Shown here: positions 36,659 through 48,070 of the stretch, in pieces
Numbering within the stretch: the first letter of the stretch is position 1
How the letters are laid out: the number at the start of each line of letters is the position of its first letter
Origin: Elmis aenea
Taxonomy: Eukaryota > Arthropoda > Insecta > Coleoptera > Elmidae
Direction of reading: 5' to 3'
Length of the DNA stretch: 64,000 bases
Assembly: GCA_947652605.1 (NCBI GenBank)
Contig: OX393579.1
Location: forward strand, 20,047,674 to 20,111,673
Program-made: the position numbers and the translations under genes
Notes under the pieces: generated by a model
The model's database searches: none
Told to the model about the DNA's origin: nothing
What the model saw: only the letters and a program-made list of their open reading frames with translations

Positions 36659-37601
36659 TCAGTTACTTTCCGATTTTTTTGCTCTGTGCCCAAATATGGA
36701 GCTTCCTACTCTAACATTGGTGCTTCCCAATTCAATCTGCAAAACAAACGAACATCAATAGGGTTTTATAAAACTTTTTGCAGCTGATATTACAGCATGT
36801 TCAAAATCCTCCGACATCCCCATCGATAGATTAATGGATTTCCAATCCAAACCCAAGCTTTGGCAAATTTCGTCTCTACATTGTTTTAAACAAACGAAAT
36901 CGGGATTAGGGCCGTCTTCTGGGTTGTATCCAAACCTTCCAATAGTCATAATGCCATCTAGTTCTAGATTTTTGCAACTTTCTGTCACATATTTAGCTAA
37001 GTTCACAATCTCTGTAGGTTCAATACCATTTTTCACTAAAAAAAAGTTCAACAGGATATTAAGTTGTAATGTTGAGTAATTTATGGTCTTTTGTTTCTTT
37101 ATTTACCATCTTCGCCACTGGTATTAACTTGTAACATTATCTTTAACTTAGAATCAGGAGGCCCAAAATCGGGCCATTTTTGGTTTAAACTTGTAGCCAG
37201 TTTCATAGAATCTACTGTTTCAATCATATATATATTAGGTTGAGGTAGAAGTTTATTAATTTTGTTACTTTGGAGATGACCAATAAAATGCCACTTAATA
37301 TCTTTACAATTTTCTAAAATGTCTTGACTATTCGCTTTTTCTGTTAGTTCTTGTATATAGTTCTCTCCAAAATGTCTTTGACCGGCCTCATAGGCATCTA
37401 TTATCATTTTTGTTGTTTTCGTTTTGCTTACAGCAACTAATCGCGGTTGTATGCATTGTAATTCCTTAAACAAGAATATTTTAGGTTATGTGTTTTTCAT
37501 GTTTATTCGAAAATTGTACTTACGGGGTTACGTTTACGACTAGCTTGTTCTATCCTCGTCAAAATTGTTTTTAAACCCAATTTTACGTCGATATCTCCCA
37601 T
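36659..37601 (-). CDS. PLPBP: Pyridoxal-phosphate homeostasis protein (YggS/PROSC family)
   Basis: This is a non-catalytic fold-III PLP-binding protein that buffers vitamin B6 in the cytosol or mitochondria. Exons 5'->3' are 37601-37524, 37464-37107, 37035-36794 and 36736-36659, summing to 756 nt or 251 residues plus stop. The PLP lysine is Lys40 in LVAVSKTK. Other family signatures are the FGENYIQEL loop, [41 protein letters not shown] and, in the last exon, the phosphate-binding [13 protein letters not shown]. The length matches eukaryotic PLPBP (~250-275). The final exon is needed to complete the barrel: reading through the exon-3 donor would end at 36755 without the GSTNVR motif. The neighbours are unrelated, and there is no sign of decay. 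Confidence 0.95.
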
Positions 37602-38430
37602 TCTCCTTAACATTACCTTGTACGCATGTAATTTATTTTAAGTAAATTTGTTTAACTTCATATTAAAAAAGTACCGATGATGAGGCCTATATATTTAGAA
37701 ATTAATAGGTACATCTACTGTGTATTGTTATAATTACATTATATACAGCATAGGTTTGAATACTGAAATCACAGATTACTGTAGAATGTAAAGCACAATG
37801 AACAAACTTGATTTAACATTTATGCTTTACCTTACTACCTTGCCTACTAGATGGCAGAACATATCTTTTACTTACATGTACGTTTAAATTAAATAAATAT
37901 TATGTGAGCTTTTAGTGGGTAAAAAGCTATGGAATTTTAGGCATGGTATATAAAAAATTGCCATGTATTAACATTCCACAACATTTTTTATAAATTGATT
38001 GCGAATCGTTCAATTCCTTAATTATTATGTATTACATGTTTTTCGATTAAATTAAAATAACTGTTTTCAAATATAATTTATTAAATTGCAAGGCCCGGTA
38101 CGTGCGCCAAAATAAAATATATGACTCACAAAAAACTATGAAAGTACCTAGCCACTTGAAGCACGCAGCCATGATTTGCCCAGTCAACATATTTATACAT
38201 CACAGGTAAAAGTTTTGAAACGAAGACGTCGCATTTACAATTCTATTTTTAAATTTTTAATCGATATGTTCGTATTCGGTCATGGCTTGTATTTGTGTCA
38301 GTCTGTCAATCATTGACTGTCAGTCTGTCGTCCTGTACCATAATATGAGCTAAAAAACAAACGATACAAACTAAACCGGTGCCTTTTATTGGAGACAATT
38401 TTTTAGTGTTTAACAAGAACTTGGCTATTT

Positions 38431-38637
38431 ATGGCGAATGAAGCAATGATGCTTACGTTTTTATTTTGTGTCTTATTGTTAGTAGTCTTAGTTGTAACAC
38501 TCGTTATTATTTATTTGCAGACGTTACTACTGATTCTTTGTCGTAATATGAAAACAATTTTTATAAAGTACGATTTTTTAACATACCTACCTGAAGTATC
38601 TATTGATATAACGGCGCGGCGGGCAAGAAGGGGCTAA
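38431..38637 (+). CDS. Possible small ORF or first exon with one membrane segment (doubtful)
   Basis: 68 codons starting MANEAMMLTFLFCVLLLVVL and continuing hydrophobic to ~residue 38, then a basic end (ITARRARRG). A GTAATA donor-like site after codon ~37 would make it a signal-anchor first exon of a gene running right. I recognise no family and see no downstream exon. It could be chance. Confidence 0.2.
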   Translation: MANEAMMLTFLFCVLLLVVLVVTLVIIYLQTLLLILCRNMKTIFIKYDFLTYLPEVSIDITARRARRG

Positions 38638-38980
38638 TCATTGCCACTTATATTAAAAATAATTTGTAGTGGTACTGATTCATGTTCCTTAAAACTACAT
38701 TTAGGTTGTTTTCACATTTTTAGTTGAAGATTCGTTGTATCTTCGTACCACTTTCGATGCTAATATATCACTTTTATTTAGCCAAAAAAGCATTTTTTAA
38801 AGCAAAATCGGTGTATGATCCGACCTGCAATCCAAATATCATTTGCACATGCAATTAACAGAATTTTTTTTGTTGTAAAATCGACTATTGTCATTATAAC
38901 GAAACCATTTTTTGATTTTGGAATTTTACAAGGAATTTGTGATAGGTTTTTTAAAATTATTTTATTACTGCATCTTTAAG

Positions 38981-39158
38981 CAGGGCCTACGAGAGGGGGG
39001 ATGATGGGGTAAAGTTTCCCGAGCCCGGGATTCATCGGGGCCCGGACACATCCCACAATTTGTTTTTTACGTGCTAATTAATCGTAGAAGAACGGTGCTA
39101 AAAATTAGAGTAATTTCTTTTTTTACCCCGGGCCCGGTGACATCTCCTGGCGCCCTTG
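38981..39158. mobile_element. GC-rich short repeat, hAT-like ends
   Basis: CAGGGCCTACGAGAGG at left and CTGGCGCCCTTG at right, with GGGCCCGG blocks internally. End similarity is weak and no target duplication is visible. Confidence 0.4.
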
Positions 39159-40384
39159 TCCCTAGCAACAATAACGTTAAGGAAAATCATATTAATAAAA
39201 AAATTTTATCCATTGAGTAGTACCCTTGGTAGTACCATTCACCAAACAAATATGAAAATTGCTACAACAGTTATTACAAACATTTTTGAATCCGGAAAAT
39301 TTCTGCTTAATATGAATACTTGTGTTAAATATTACCATCATAGTCAAGGATATTACGATTCTATATAAAAAAAAACTAATGAGAGAAAATAATTGGTGAA
39401 TAATTTTTAAGGCTGTTTGTTTTAACATTAATGATTGCCATATTTCAAAATTATATTGGCCATTTTAGTAGTCACTTTATGGCGGGTATTGTTTTTACTT
39501 CGTATTATTTTTTGATTTTCAAAATAGTTTTTTTTTAAATGTCAATGAAGTAATACATAATATAATGAAAATGTAATAAATGATCATCAAATTAGGTATA
39601 GACAATTGTATATCGCGTAAATCGTTGGCACCTAAGTCTTTTTTCACATTAAGGTAGTTTTACAATAACATTTTAGATACATAGTTGCACTTTAATTTTA
39701 CTTGTAGCTTGTAGCAGTAAATATTAAAAAACTAAGTTTAACACATCACCCTGACGAAATTGAGTGTATTAAACGTTTTGTCACTGGTTAACGGCGTCTG
39801 TTTAGCCCAAAGATTTTTAAAACCATTTGACACGATAATTTAAGCGAGTAATTATGCAAATATATTTTTGCAAAATATTTATCATAACTGATTATCAATC
39901 TTCATGATTTATCTTTAAACTTATTTGTTAAAATAGCATTTAGGAGAGTTCTCTCGTAAAATATGCGGTATTGTTTGCGATTCGCGAATTCGTAATTACG
40001 TGGGTGTTACTGCATCGTCTCATACATAGCTGAGAAAATACGGCCACCAGTTTGAACAGAATTGAATTAATAAAAATATTATTTTGTTATTTAAGTGATT
40101 AATTAAAATATTAGTGTACTATTTTATTAAGAAAAACTAATACCCAACTTTATTTTTAGGAATAATTTTAAAAAAAAGTAAATTCTTGCTAGTTTCGAGA
40201 CTTCAGTAGATTTTAAATAAGAAATCTGATGCTGACGGAGAGACGAGAATATCAAAAGTTGTCTAGGTTTTCTTCAAAAATATATGTTTTCGTAAAAAAG
40301 TTATGTGCTTTTTTAACTTAAGTTGTATAGGGTATTTTGAATACAACAATATAGTACACCATCGTTTTTATTAGTTACTATACA

Positions 40385-41675
40385 GAATGTTTGAAATTCG
40401 AGTTTAAGCATGGAATCTCGTTTAGCTAGAGCAGAGGTCGGGTAACTTTTTTACCTATTACCCCAAATTATATTTATTTAAGCCGACGTTACCCCTTGAT
40501 TTGAAAGGAAGAAAAGATAGATTATTTAAATTCACAAGGTTTATTGAATCTATTTATACGGAGAATACAATTATAAATAGAAAAAGTATAAAATAAATGC
40601 GATAAAATAAATTAATATCCTCATTATAAAACAACAGGATTTCTTTTTTACATAATTTTATTTATGTCTATTGAGTCCTCATTACCCCCAAGAATTTCAG
40701 TTTTAGCCCATTTGGGGTAATATACCGGTTAGCCGACTTTTGAGCTAGAGCATAGGTTTAAATTTGACAAAGCTGCTAAATTCTGTGCTCACTACTAATA
40801 CGAAGAGAAATTGAAATGATCTCAAACGGTATTCGAGAAAATGAGGAAAATCGGAAAATACGATTTTTGAACATTGCCCATAACTCCTTTGGATTATAAA
40901 ATATTTCAGATGTGTAAAAACATTACCCAAGCAACTTTTTAAGCTGAATCGGATGGTAATCACTAATTTTTTCCAGGTTGATTCGTTTTTGTTTCATGAC
41001 AACCAACTTTACTTTTTCTTATGGGTGCAATTTTTTCTATTGGCATAATTAAATAGATTTTTTTTCTGAACTGATTGATGTACCACGCATGGTATTTAAC
41101 TTCTACGTTCATTGTCAAATTTGAAGAAATGCGTTTTGAACAACAATCTCTATAAATCAGGTAGGCCGGTCGTGGTAGTTTTTGTCGTGTCCATGACAAC
41201 CAATCAACAAACAAAAAATTTTAAAAGCATATTATTTACTTGTCATCTTAATGAATTCGTATAAATGAGCATTCGGGGATTTTCTCGAAGAACAATTATT
41301 GCGAGGGTTCTAAACATTAAGAAATAAACGTCTGCAGTTATGCTTTGCAGAGCTTGAAAATTTATTTGAACATCTTTTTGAATTTGTTTTAATTTTTATA
41401 GGTTTTTATTACGCACTTGTTTAATTTAGCATAGGTACCGGTTTTTTCAAGTTTTGTGATACCTTATTTACATGCTTTATACAATCAATATTCAATTAAG
41501 TTTCTGTCTTACGTAGAAGAATAGTATTTTTCAGATATTTCTGTACTAAACAAATAGAATTCTTATTCAATGAATATTAAATGTAGCAACTTTGCCAAAT
41601 TTAAATCTATGCTCTTGCTATTATAATAATCGAGATCCCGCATTAAAGTAGAATTTCAAACACTCTGCATAAGTC
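40385..41675. mobile_element. Inverted-repeat element with nested hAT MITE
   Basis: Left ACAGAATGTTTGAAATTCG; right, inverted, GCAGAGTGTTTGAAATTCTA. Both arms carry GAGATCC/GGAATCTC and AGCATAGGTTTAAATTTG. Central sequences match the 12.7-13.3-kb element (TGTAAAAACATTACCCAAGC). A 311-bp hAT MITE splits the left arm. Confidence 0.75.
40432..40742. mobile_element. 311-bp hAT-type MITE with perfect 8-bp target duplication
   Basis: Inverted ends CAGAGGTCGGGTAAC / GTTAGCCGACTTTTG and internal TTACCCCAAAT / ATTTGGGGTAA. Flanked by AGCTAGAG at 40424-40431 and 40743-40750. Confidence 0.88.
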
Positions 41676-41679
41676 AAAA

Positions 41680-43338
41680 ATTATAAGAAATTACCCATTT
41701 GAAGATATATTTAAAAAAATCACAACACAAAAAGAGAGTTTTTTAAAAATTGTTCCGAACAGTAAAACATACACCAAAGAAAATAAAAAAATCGGACTGT
41801 TCCTTAAATTTCGAGTATTCGCATTATCTGTAAAAAGAAACCATTTGTAATCAACTCAAAATGCCACATATTTTGCTCATTTAACCGGCTCTATGCTCTT
41901 TTCTAGTTTCCGATAATCAAAAAAAGCAAGACAATTAGGAAAACATTACTATCTCTGTTTCATAATCAGTGAGTCATATCTATTTTTGTTAGAAATTAGT
42001 GATTTGTATAGAAGTTTTTAAAATTTAAAGTGAAAAAAATATTTTGTATAGAATTATTGATCAAGTTTAAATAATATGTTTACTTTAAATGTATTTTGCA
42101 CCTGTCAAAAATTTATTTTTTGTATTAATACAGCAAAGGAAATGCTTGGACGTAATACCAAAGGTTAAATATTTTATTTATTGTTAATAAATAAATAAGT
42201 AATAACATTACAGTTATAGTATTAACTAATTATAATAGTGAAAACTTTATATTCGGTTACTATTAAACTTCTGAATTTTGAAGTAAAAGCAATGTAATTA
42301 GAGTGATTATTACATGTCTCACTTATTTTGGAAAAATTAGAAACATGTAATGGTTCAATTATTATGAAACAGATAGCATTATTAAGTTTATAAGTTCATT
42401 AAAAAAAACACTTAAAGTTGGCGCTTTTCAGTCTGAAGAAGGATCTCTTTAGTATTGATAAATTTGTAACAGTTACTCAAAATTGGTTCTAAATAATAGA
42501 TCCAGTTTGTTACAAGCCAAACTCAAACCATTTAAACGTGTCCATTAACTACCAAATAAATTTATATTTCACAAGCGATTAATTTCAAAGCGTACAATAT
42601 AGCGTATAATGTCAGTGTATTATCCAGTCTATTATATGGTGAGGGCTGCATTGTGTCACTAAGTTGCCTATAATTGTTAACAACAGTCGACTTCTTTATG
42701 CTCCGTTGAATTCTACGGCCCGCTCTACCCTCGTTATCCCACTATACAATCCCAGCCGACATAAAACCACCACCATTGTAGCTCCCTACGTCCAACACTG
42801 AAATCATCGCCTGACACACTCTCCTACCGCCTTAACAGAATATAAAAACAGTAGGATAAGGACAAATTTGTCTCAAACAACGAATTAGTTGACTGCAATT
42901 TTTACGGGAAACAAAATTCTCTACTCTCACATGCTTATTACAGCTAGTCCGTATCAGTTACTTGTATTTTTCACCGAACAATCTCGTGAAGGGTAGTTTC
43001 ATAATGTTATTACAGCGCTTTCGTGGTAAAACGTGTCTGTATAGGTTAACGAATGTTGTAAAACCTTTTGGTACGACTTGTTTTCTAGTTTGTATAGAAA
43101 ATTAAATGTATTTAAATTGTATTTTTAAGTTTTCACGACTTCTAACAGATGTTATCCGACTTTTAAATAATATTAGATATTATCTCCTTTCTCTGAAGCA
43201 TAAAAGTAGCGTTTTACTGTGAAATTTTGTGTTACAGTAAATGACGTGGAATTCATTTAAAATTAAAACGAAGCATGACGAATAGAAACATATTTCGTGA
43301 TTTAAACCGAAGTTGAAGTGAAAAATTGGGAAATGTTT
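41680..43338. other. Region without recognised feature
   Basis: AT-rich. A less AT-rich island at 42,690-42,850 (CCCGCTCTACCCTCG, CCACCACCATTGTAGC) has no long frame or known motif. Nothing else was seen. Confidence 0.35.
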
Positions 43339-43346
43339 CATTAAAC

Positions 43347-44513
43347 CAGGGACTGAGAACGGAACGAAAACGAAAACGTTAAACGAAATTAACCGAATTT
43401 TTTTAAAGAACGAAAACGAAATTATTATTTTTAACGAAATAAATATTTTCCAAAACCGGTTTTAAGCGGTTTTGTCGCTATTTCAATTTTATTTGTTAAA
43501 CACAAACGCGAATTCGCGAATTTACCTTCTGTGCTGGGGAGACTCCACGAGGCAGTAAAAAATCTCACTTGAAATAAGTGAGCTTCACTTTTCTCCATAT
43601 ATTTACGTGAATATGTATTTACAACTTTATTGTTTATACTTGCAATTTCGTGTAACACAATTAACGGTACAGATATTCTCTATATTTCTAATTTGTTTTT
43701 TAGATCATCAATATAGAATATACACTTGATTGGATATATATTATCAATGTGTATGTTTTATTTGCGTTTAGACATAATAATAGTAAAATTTATTCTTACT
43801 TCGAAAAGGACTAATGTAAAAGAAGATTTATTGGAAGATGTGTTGCTAGTAAGATTTAACGGAATGTGAAAATGTATATTGTATGGTATGTACAAACTGT
43901 AAAGTTAAAGGATATTTCAAGTTAATATAAGTTTTTTTTAATATCTTTTTTATTTATAACATTTAGTAAATGATCCACTTGAATTCATTCTTTTGTCTTT
44001 TTAAATAATTACAGCAGGATCTTATTTAATTCAAATGCATAGATTTTTAGTACTAAAACAAATTTAAAACAGCACTTGCTATTTTTCATATTTTTAGATA
44101 AAGATCGTGTGTCTAATTTAACCTAACCACGTTGTGTTTTTGCACCTTACGGGTGTTAAACTTAATAAAATGGTTAAATGTTAATGTGTTTAACGATTTG
44201 GTAAATTTACTATGGCGATGGTTCGCCAGTCTAAAATATGCTGTCCGTGAGCATCAAACCCCATCGTCATCGTTTATATTTTAGTTGAGACGCAAATATT
44301 GTTGTCGTATTTATAGAGGGTTGTGGTGACTAGAAAAAAAATTGATTTTTTGACGACAAAAAAAATATTGTAAAACCGGTTTTAACCGTTATTATTTCGG
44401 TTCACGAAAACGAAAAAAGAATTTTTTCGGTTAGAACGAAAAGAACGAAAACGATATATTTCGTTTTCGTTCCGAACAGAAACGAACGGAATGTTTTTCG
44501 TTTTTAGTCCCTG
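43347..44513. mobile_element. hAT-type element, 1.17 kb, 8-bp target duplication
   Basis: Ends CAGGGACTGAGAACGGAAC and, inverted, CAGGGACTAAAAACG. Subterminal runs of ACGAAAACG and AAAACCGGTTTTAA occur at both ends. Flanked by CATTAAAC (43339-43346) and CTTTAAAC (44514-44521), 7 of 8 matching. No transposase domain was recognised. Confidence 0.8.
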
Positions 44514-44521
44514 CTTTAAAC

Positions 44522-45627
44522 ATAAAAAATAGTTTAACACGTTAGTTAAGGAAAAACTGTGTAAAAATGTAACAGGCGATTTTAACTATCATTTAAGCAA
44601 TATCATTGTTGTAACAAAGAAAATGATGGTTTACGGCTCCGTCAAGTTTAACCAAGCTTTGTACAACCGAGTAATGGAACTTAAAATTGTGCTAACGACT
44701 ATTCGCGATTTGCAGGGTGTTTGTTAAAGGTGTTCAGTCTTATTAGGTGTAGATTCAAAAATAAAAAAGTCTTGTATACGTGTGGACCCCTTTCTTTGCA
44801 CACACAAATTTTATAGGACCGTTTAATAGGAAAAACTGAAAAGGTCAATAATTTACAAATAATGATTAAGAGCGAACTTTTTATTTGTACACAGTTTACA
44901 GTTTATATTTTAAAATATCCACATGCTTTGACAAATTAAAAATTCGTTAGTAAATGATATTGCGTAATCATTTATAATTAAAATGGTCCATTTCAAGTCG
45001 TTTAATTAAACAATGGGGGAGCTAAGGCATAAAATCGTACTATTTTACAATTAAATTCGCCATTCAATATGAAAATTTACTTTACTTTACAAAAAAAAAG
45101 TAATTTACATTCATAATGCATTTAACAATAAATAAATTAATATTAAGATTAAACAATAGTATTTTGATGCTCGATCAAATTTATAAATAACCATTACCGG
45201 ACTAAAACATAGCGTAATTCAATTGAAATTGAAATAATTAAAATTTATATATACGTATTAACAATTCAATAACTATGAAAATGATGTAAGTCAATTTATG
45301 GCAAAAATATTGGTATAGTGAATTCTCAAAAAAAGTGCATAATAAATAAATAAATGTACAATATTCATAGAAACGTGGGCAAGCTTAGTATATTTTTAAA
45401 TAGACTAAAATTATTCAAACCCTTAAAGATTTCGAAACAGAAAACAATGAACTTACACAACTTTCATAATAAACGGCCCAATTGGTAACTACACTGCATC
45501 TACAACTACTTATTTTTGTTAAGTAGGTTTCTGTAAAGTCAAATATCTTTATTTCTTAAACGTTTTAACATAAATATGTACGTCGCACATAGAATAGAAC
45601 ACAGGGTAAAACACGCATTTTACAATA
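44522..45627. other. Region without recognised feature
   Basis: AT-rich, with no frame, repeat or RNA gene recognised. Confidence 0.3.
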
Positions 45628-45635
45628 TAAGTATT

Positions 45636-45995
45636 CAGTGGCGCACGCAAGGGGGGATCAGGGGGATAAGTCCCCCCCCCGAAAATTTGAATAGGACTAA
45701 AATTATAATACCGCATTTCTTAATTGCGCGACAGACTACTTTTCCATGCATATAATATATATTATATGTTTGTATATTTTACTTATAAATGCTATTTTTG
45801 GGTAAGTTTACTTGGAGGCTGCGGCCCCCTGGACCCCCGCAACTCTCTCTTGCAACTCACTTTTTGTGTCTAGCCCCCATAGCTAATTTTCTAATTGCAC
45901 CATATTACCATGCCCCGTTTGAAATTAGTCAACATTATTTTTGCAAATTAAAACAATATCCCCCCTGAAATATTTTGTTTTTGCGTACGCCACTG
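45636..45995. mobile_element. 360-bp hAT-type MITE with perfect 8-bp target duplication
   Basis: Ends CAGTGGCGCACGCAAG / TTGCGTACGCCACTG, with GGGGGG and CCCCCC tracts just inside. Flanked by TAAGTATT at 45628-45635 and 45996-46003. Confidence 0.88.
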
Positions 45996-46109
45996 TAAGT
46001 ATTATTATAATACAAGAGAAAAAGCATATAATATGTACATGTATGTTAAAAAGTAACGTGTGTTACATGAATAAACAAAATAATATTATTTGACTTTGTA
46101 TTTACTGGC

Positions 46110-46665
46110 GGGCTTGCGCCGCAATTGGGCAGCGCACCCGCTAATAGTTAATTTACTGGTAACGTAGGAAAAGAAGTTGTATAACTTTTTCCTGTTCAGT
46201 GCACCGTCTTTTTAGTTTCCCTGTTTTACTTCAAACAGTTTTTTGTGCGATCGTACTAGAAACAGCTGACGGACGCGTTAGCAGCCATAAAGTACTGCAT
46301 TACCGGCGTAACCTTAGCAACGGCCTATAAAATACTTTTCCTGCCGTTACCCTTAGCAACGGCCGAAAAAGTTACTTTTTCGGCCGCTACAGTAAAAGTA
46401 AATTTGCATTAAAGCTAACAGCATACGCCGTCATCTGTCAGTGACAGAATGTCACGTAGTTTCTAACCTATATTTTTGAAAAATACTAAAAATTTAAATT
46501 GTTTTTAATTCGATCGCACAAAAAATGTAAATGCACCTCGGCCAAAACGTACTTTTTCGGCCTTGCGTGTTTGCTGGCTTCGACTACGTCTCAGCCAGCA
46601 AACCAGACGTGGCCGAAAAAGTTACACTTTTTGGCCTTGATACATAAATAACTATTTTTTAAAAA
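46110..46665. repeat. GC-richer structured block with GGCCGAAAAAGTTAC motifs
   Basis: The palindromic GGCCGAAAAAGTTACTTTTT/CGGCC motif recurs at ~46,361, 46,547 and 46,611. A 15-bp inverted pair lies at 46239-46253 and 46511-46525 (TTTTTTGTGCGATCG). A hairpin TTTGCTGGCT...AGCCAGCAAA spans ~46,569-46,602. It is probably a mobile element, but its ends are not clear. Confidence 0.45.
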
Positions 46666-47378
46666 TAGCCTTTCAAATAATGTTAACTTTTCGATTGTCG
46701 TTACATTTTAGAAAAATTATTTTTGTTCTTTCTAATCTAGTGATAAAATAACGTCACAATGTTTTACTAGTGATAAAATAATGTCATTCGTTATTTATTG
46801 TGATGTACCTAAATAAATATAAAATTAAACAAATATATTTTTTATAAATATTTAAAACGCACTTTTGTAATTTAGTTTTACAGTTCAGTTTTCGATGTGC
46901 ATTGGTACCTATATATTCGAATAACTTACTTTTGATAAAATTTTATTTTTAAATACCCACAAGGTCACAAGTTTTACAACCGAAAATGAAGTGGTTGTTG
47001 TTTACAAATTTGTCTATTTTCATGGTAACAAATAAGATTGTTGTTTTAGGTGTTTTAAATATTGGCAGTTACATTATTCAATAAAAAAAATCAGTAAATA
47101 AAAGCAAATTTCCAAACCCTTATTTGCCGTACATTTTGTAACAGAGAATTAAAAAACCTCGTGTGTGTTTTATAAGAGAAAAGTGTCTTGTTTCCACATA
47201 TAGCCTTACTTTTTGCTCTAGTTGCGGAAATACCTGTATTTTTAAAAAAAATTCAATTGTAATGTTAAGGTTGTTTTGTTTAATAACTTCAGTATGTTAT
47301 ATTTACGGTATGTAAGCAAATGGTAACCATTTAAAATAATTTGTTAATTTATTGAAAAGTTTTAGTTCGATTTATTCA
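46666..47378. other. Region without recognised feature
   Basis: AT-rich. A short duplication (TAGTGATAAAATAAYGTCA) occurs at 46,739 and 46,769. No gene was seen. Confidence 0.3.
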
Positions 47379-47386
47379 GCTTACTT

Positions 47387-47655
47387 CAGTGGTTTTTTCA
47401 AACTTTTTGTACCTGCGCCCCTCTTTTTTCATAAAAAGTTATTGCGCCCCCCCTCAATTTTTGTAACAATCTTATTTCATAAATTAAGTATTCACAGTAG
47501 GTACTGAGTTTTTCAAAAATTTTCACTGAATACGCAAGTTTTACAAGGAAATTTTTATCATAAAACAAGTTATATTTTGGTAAAAGTTGCGCGCCCCTCT
47601 TGCAATAGTCTCACGGCCCCCTAGGGGGGCGCATCCCACAGCTTGGAAAACACTG
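47387..47655. mobile_element. hAT-type MITE
   Basis: Ends CAGTGGTTTTTTCAAACTTT / AGCTTGGAAAACACTG, with internal GCGCCCCCCC and CCCCTAGGGGGGCGC. Flanked by GCTTACTT and GCTTACCT (7 of 8). Same family as the 57.4-kb copy. Confidence 0.8.
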
Positions 47656-47774
47656 GCTTACCTAGTCATGCATCGTTTTAGATAACTAAATAAAAATACG
47701 TATAATGCAAGACTGATTGTTGTTTTCATTTTCATGATTACTTGGTTACTTCATGTCAAAAATCAAGGTCGTTA

Positions 47775-48070
47775 AAAAAATTAAAATGTTTTTATTTAAA
47801 TTAAGCATAAAAATGTTTATAAAAAACCTAAATAACAAGTAGGAACTCCTTTTTTTATAAATAAGGCAGTTATAGTAAATTTTTGAAAACGACGAAATTG
47901 CACTTTTTTGTATATAGTGCATAGTGCCATAATGGAAAGTGATACAAAAAGTCCAAAAACACAGGCGTGTTTAACTTAAAAAAATAACCTAAGATATCGA
48001 TATCAGATTTCGCTAACTATTATGGTAATTGAGGATACCCCGTAAAACATTTGAATTTCGTTCATCCTGT
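47775..48070. repeat. Diverged single arm of the 4.3-6.5-kb foldback family
   Basis: Shares, with changes, AAGCATAAAAATSTKTATAA, AGTGCCAWAATGGAA and CCCCGTAAAACATT with 6,210-6,469, and ends TCATCCTGT. No partner arm is nearby. Confidence 0.65.

Larger units (their letters stand above)
37602..40384. other. Gene-free region after PLPBP
   Basis: AT-rich. It contains a small possible coding exon (38431) and a GC-rich repeat (38981-39158). The rest is unassigned. Confidence 0.4.

Noticed and set aside
42690..42850. GC-richer island as a possible promoter or exon
   Set aside because: No long frame, splice pair or core-promoter motif could be shown.
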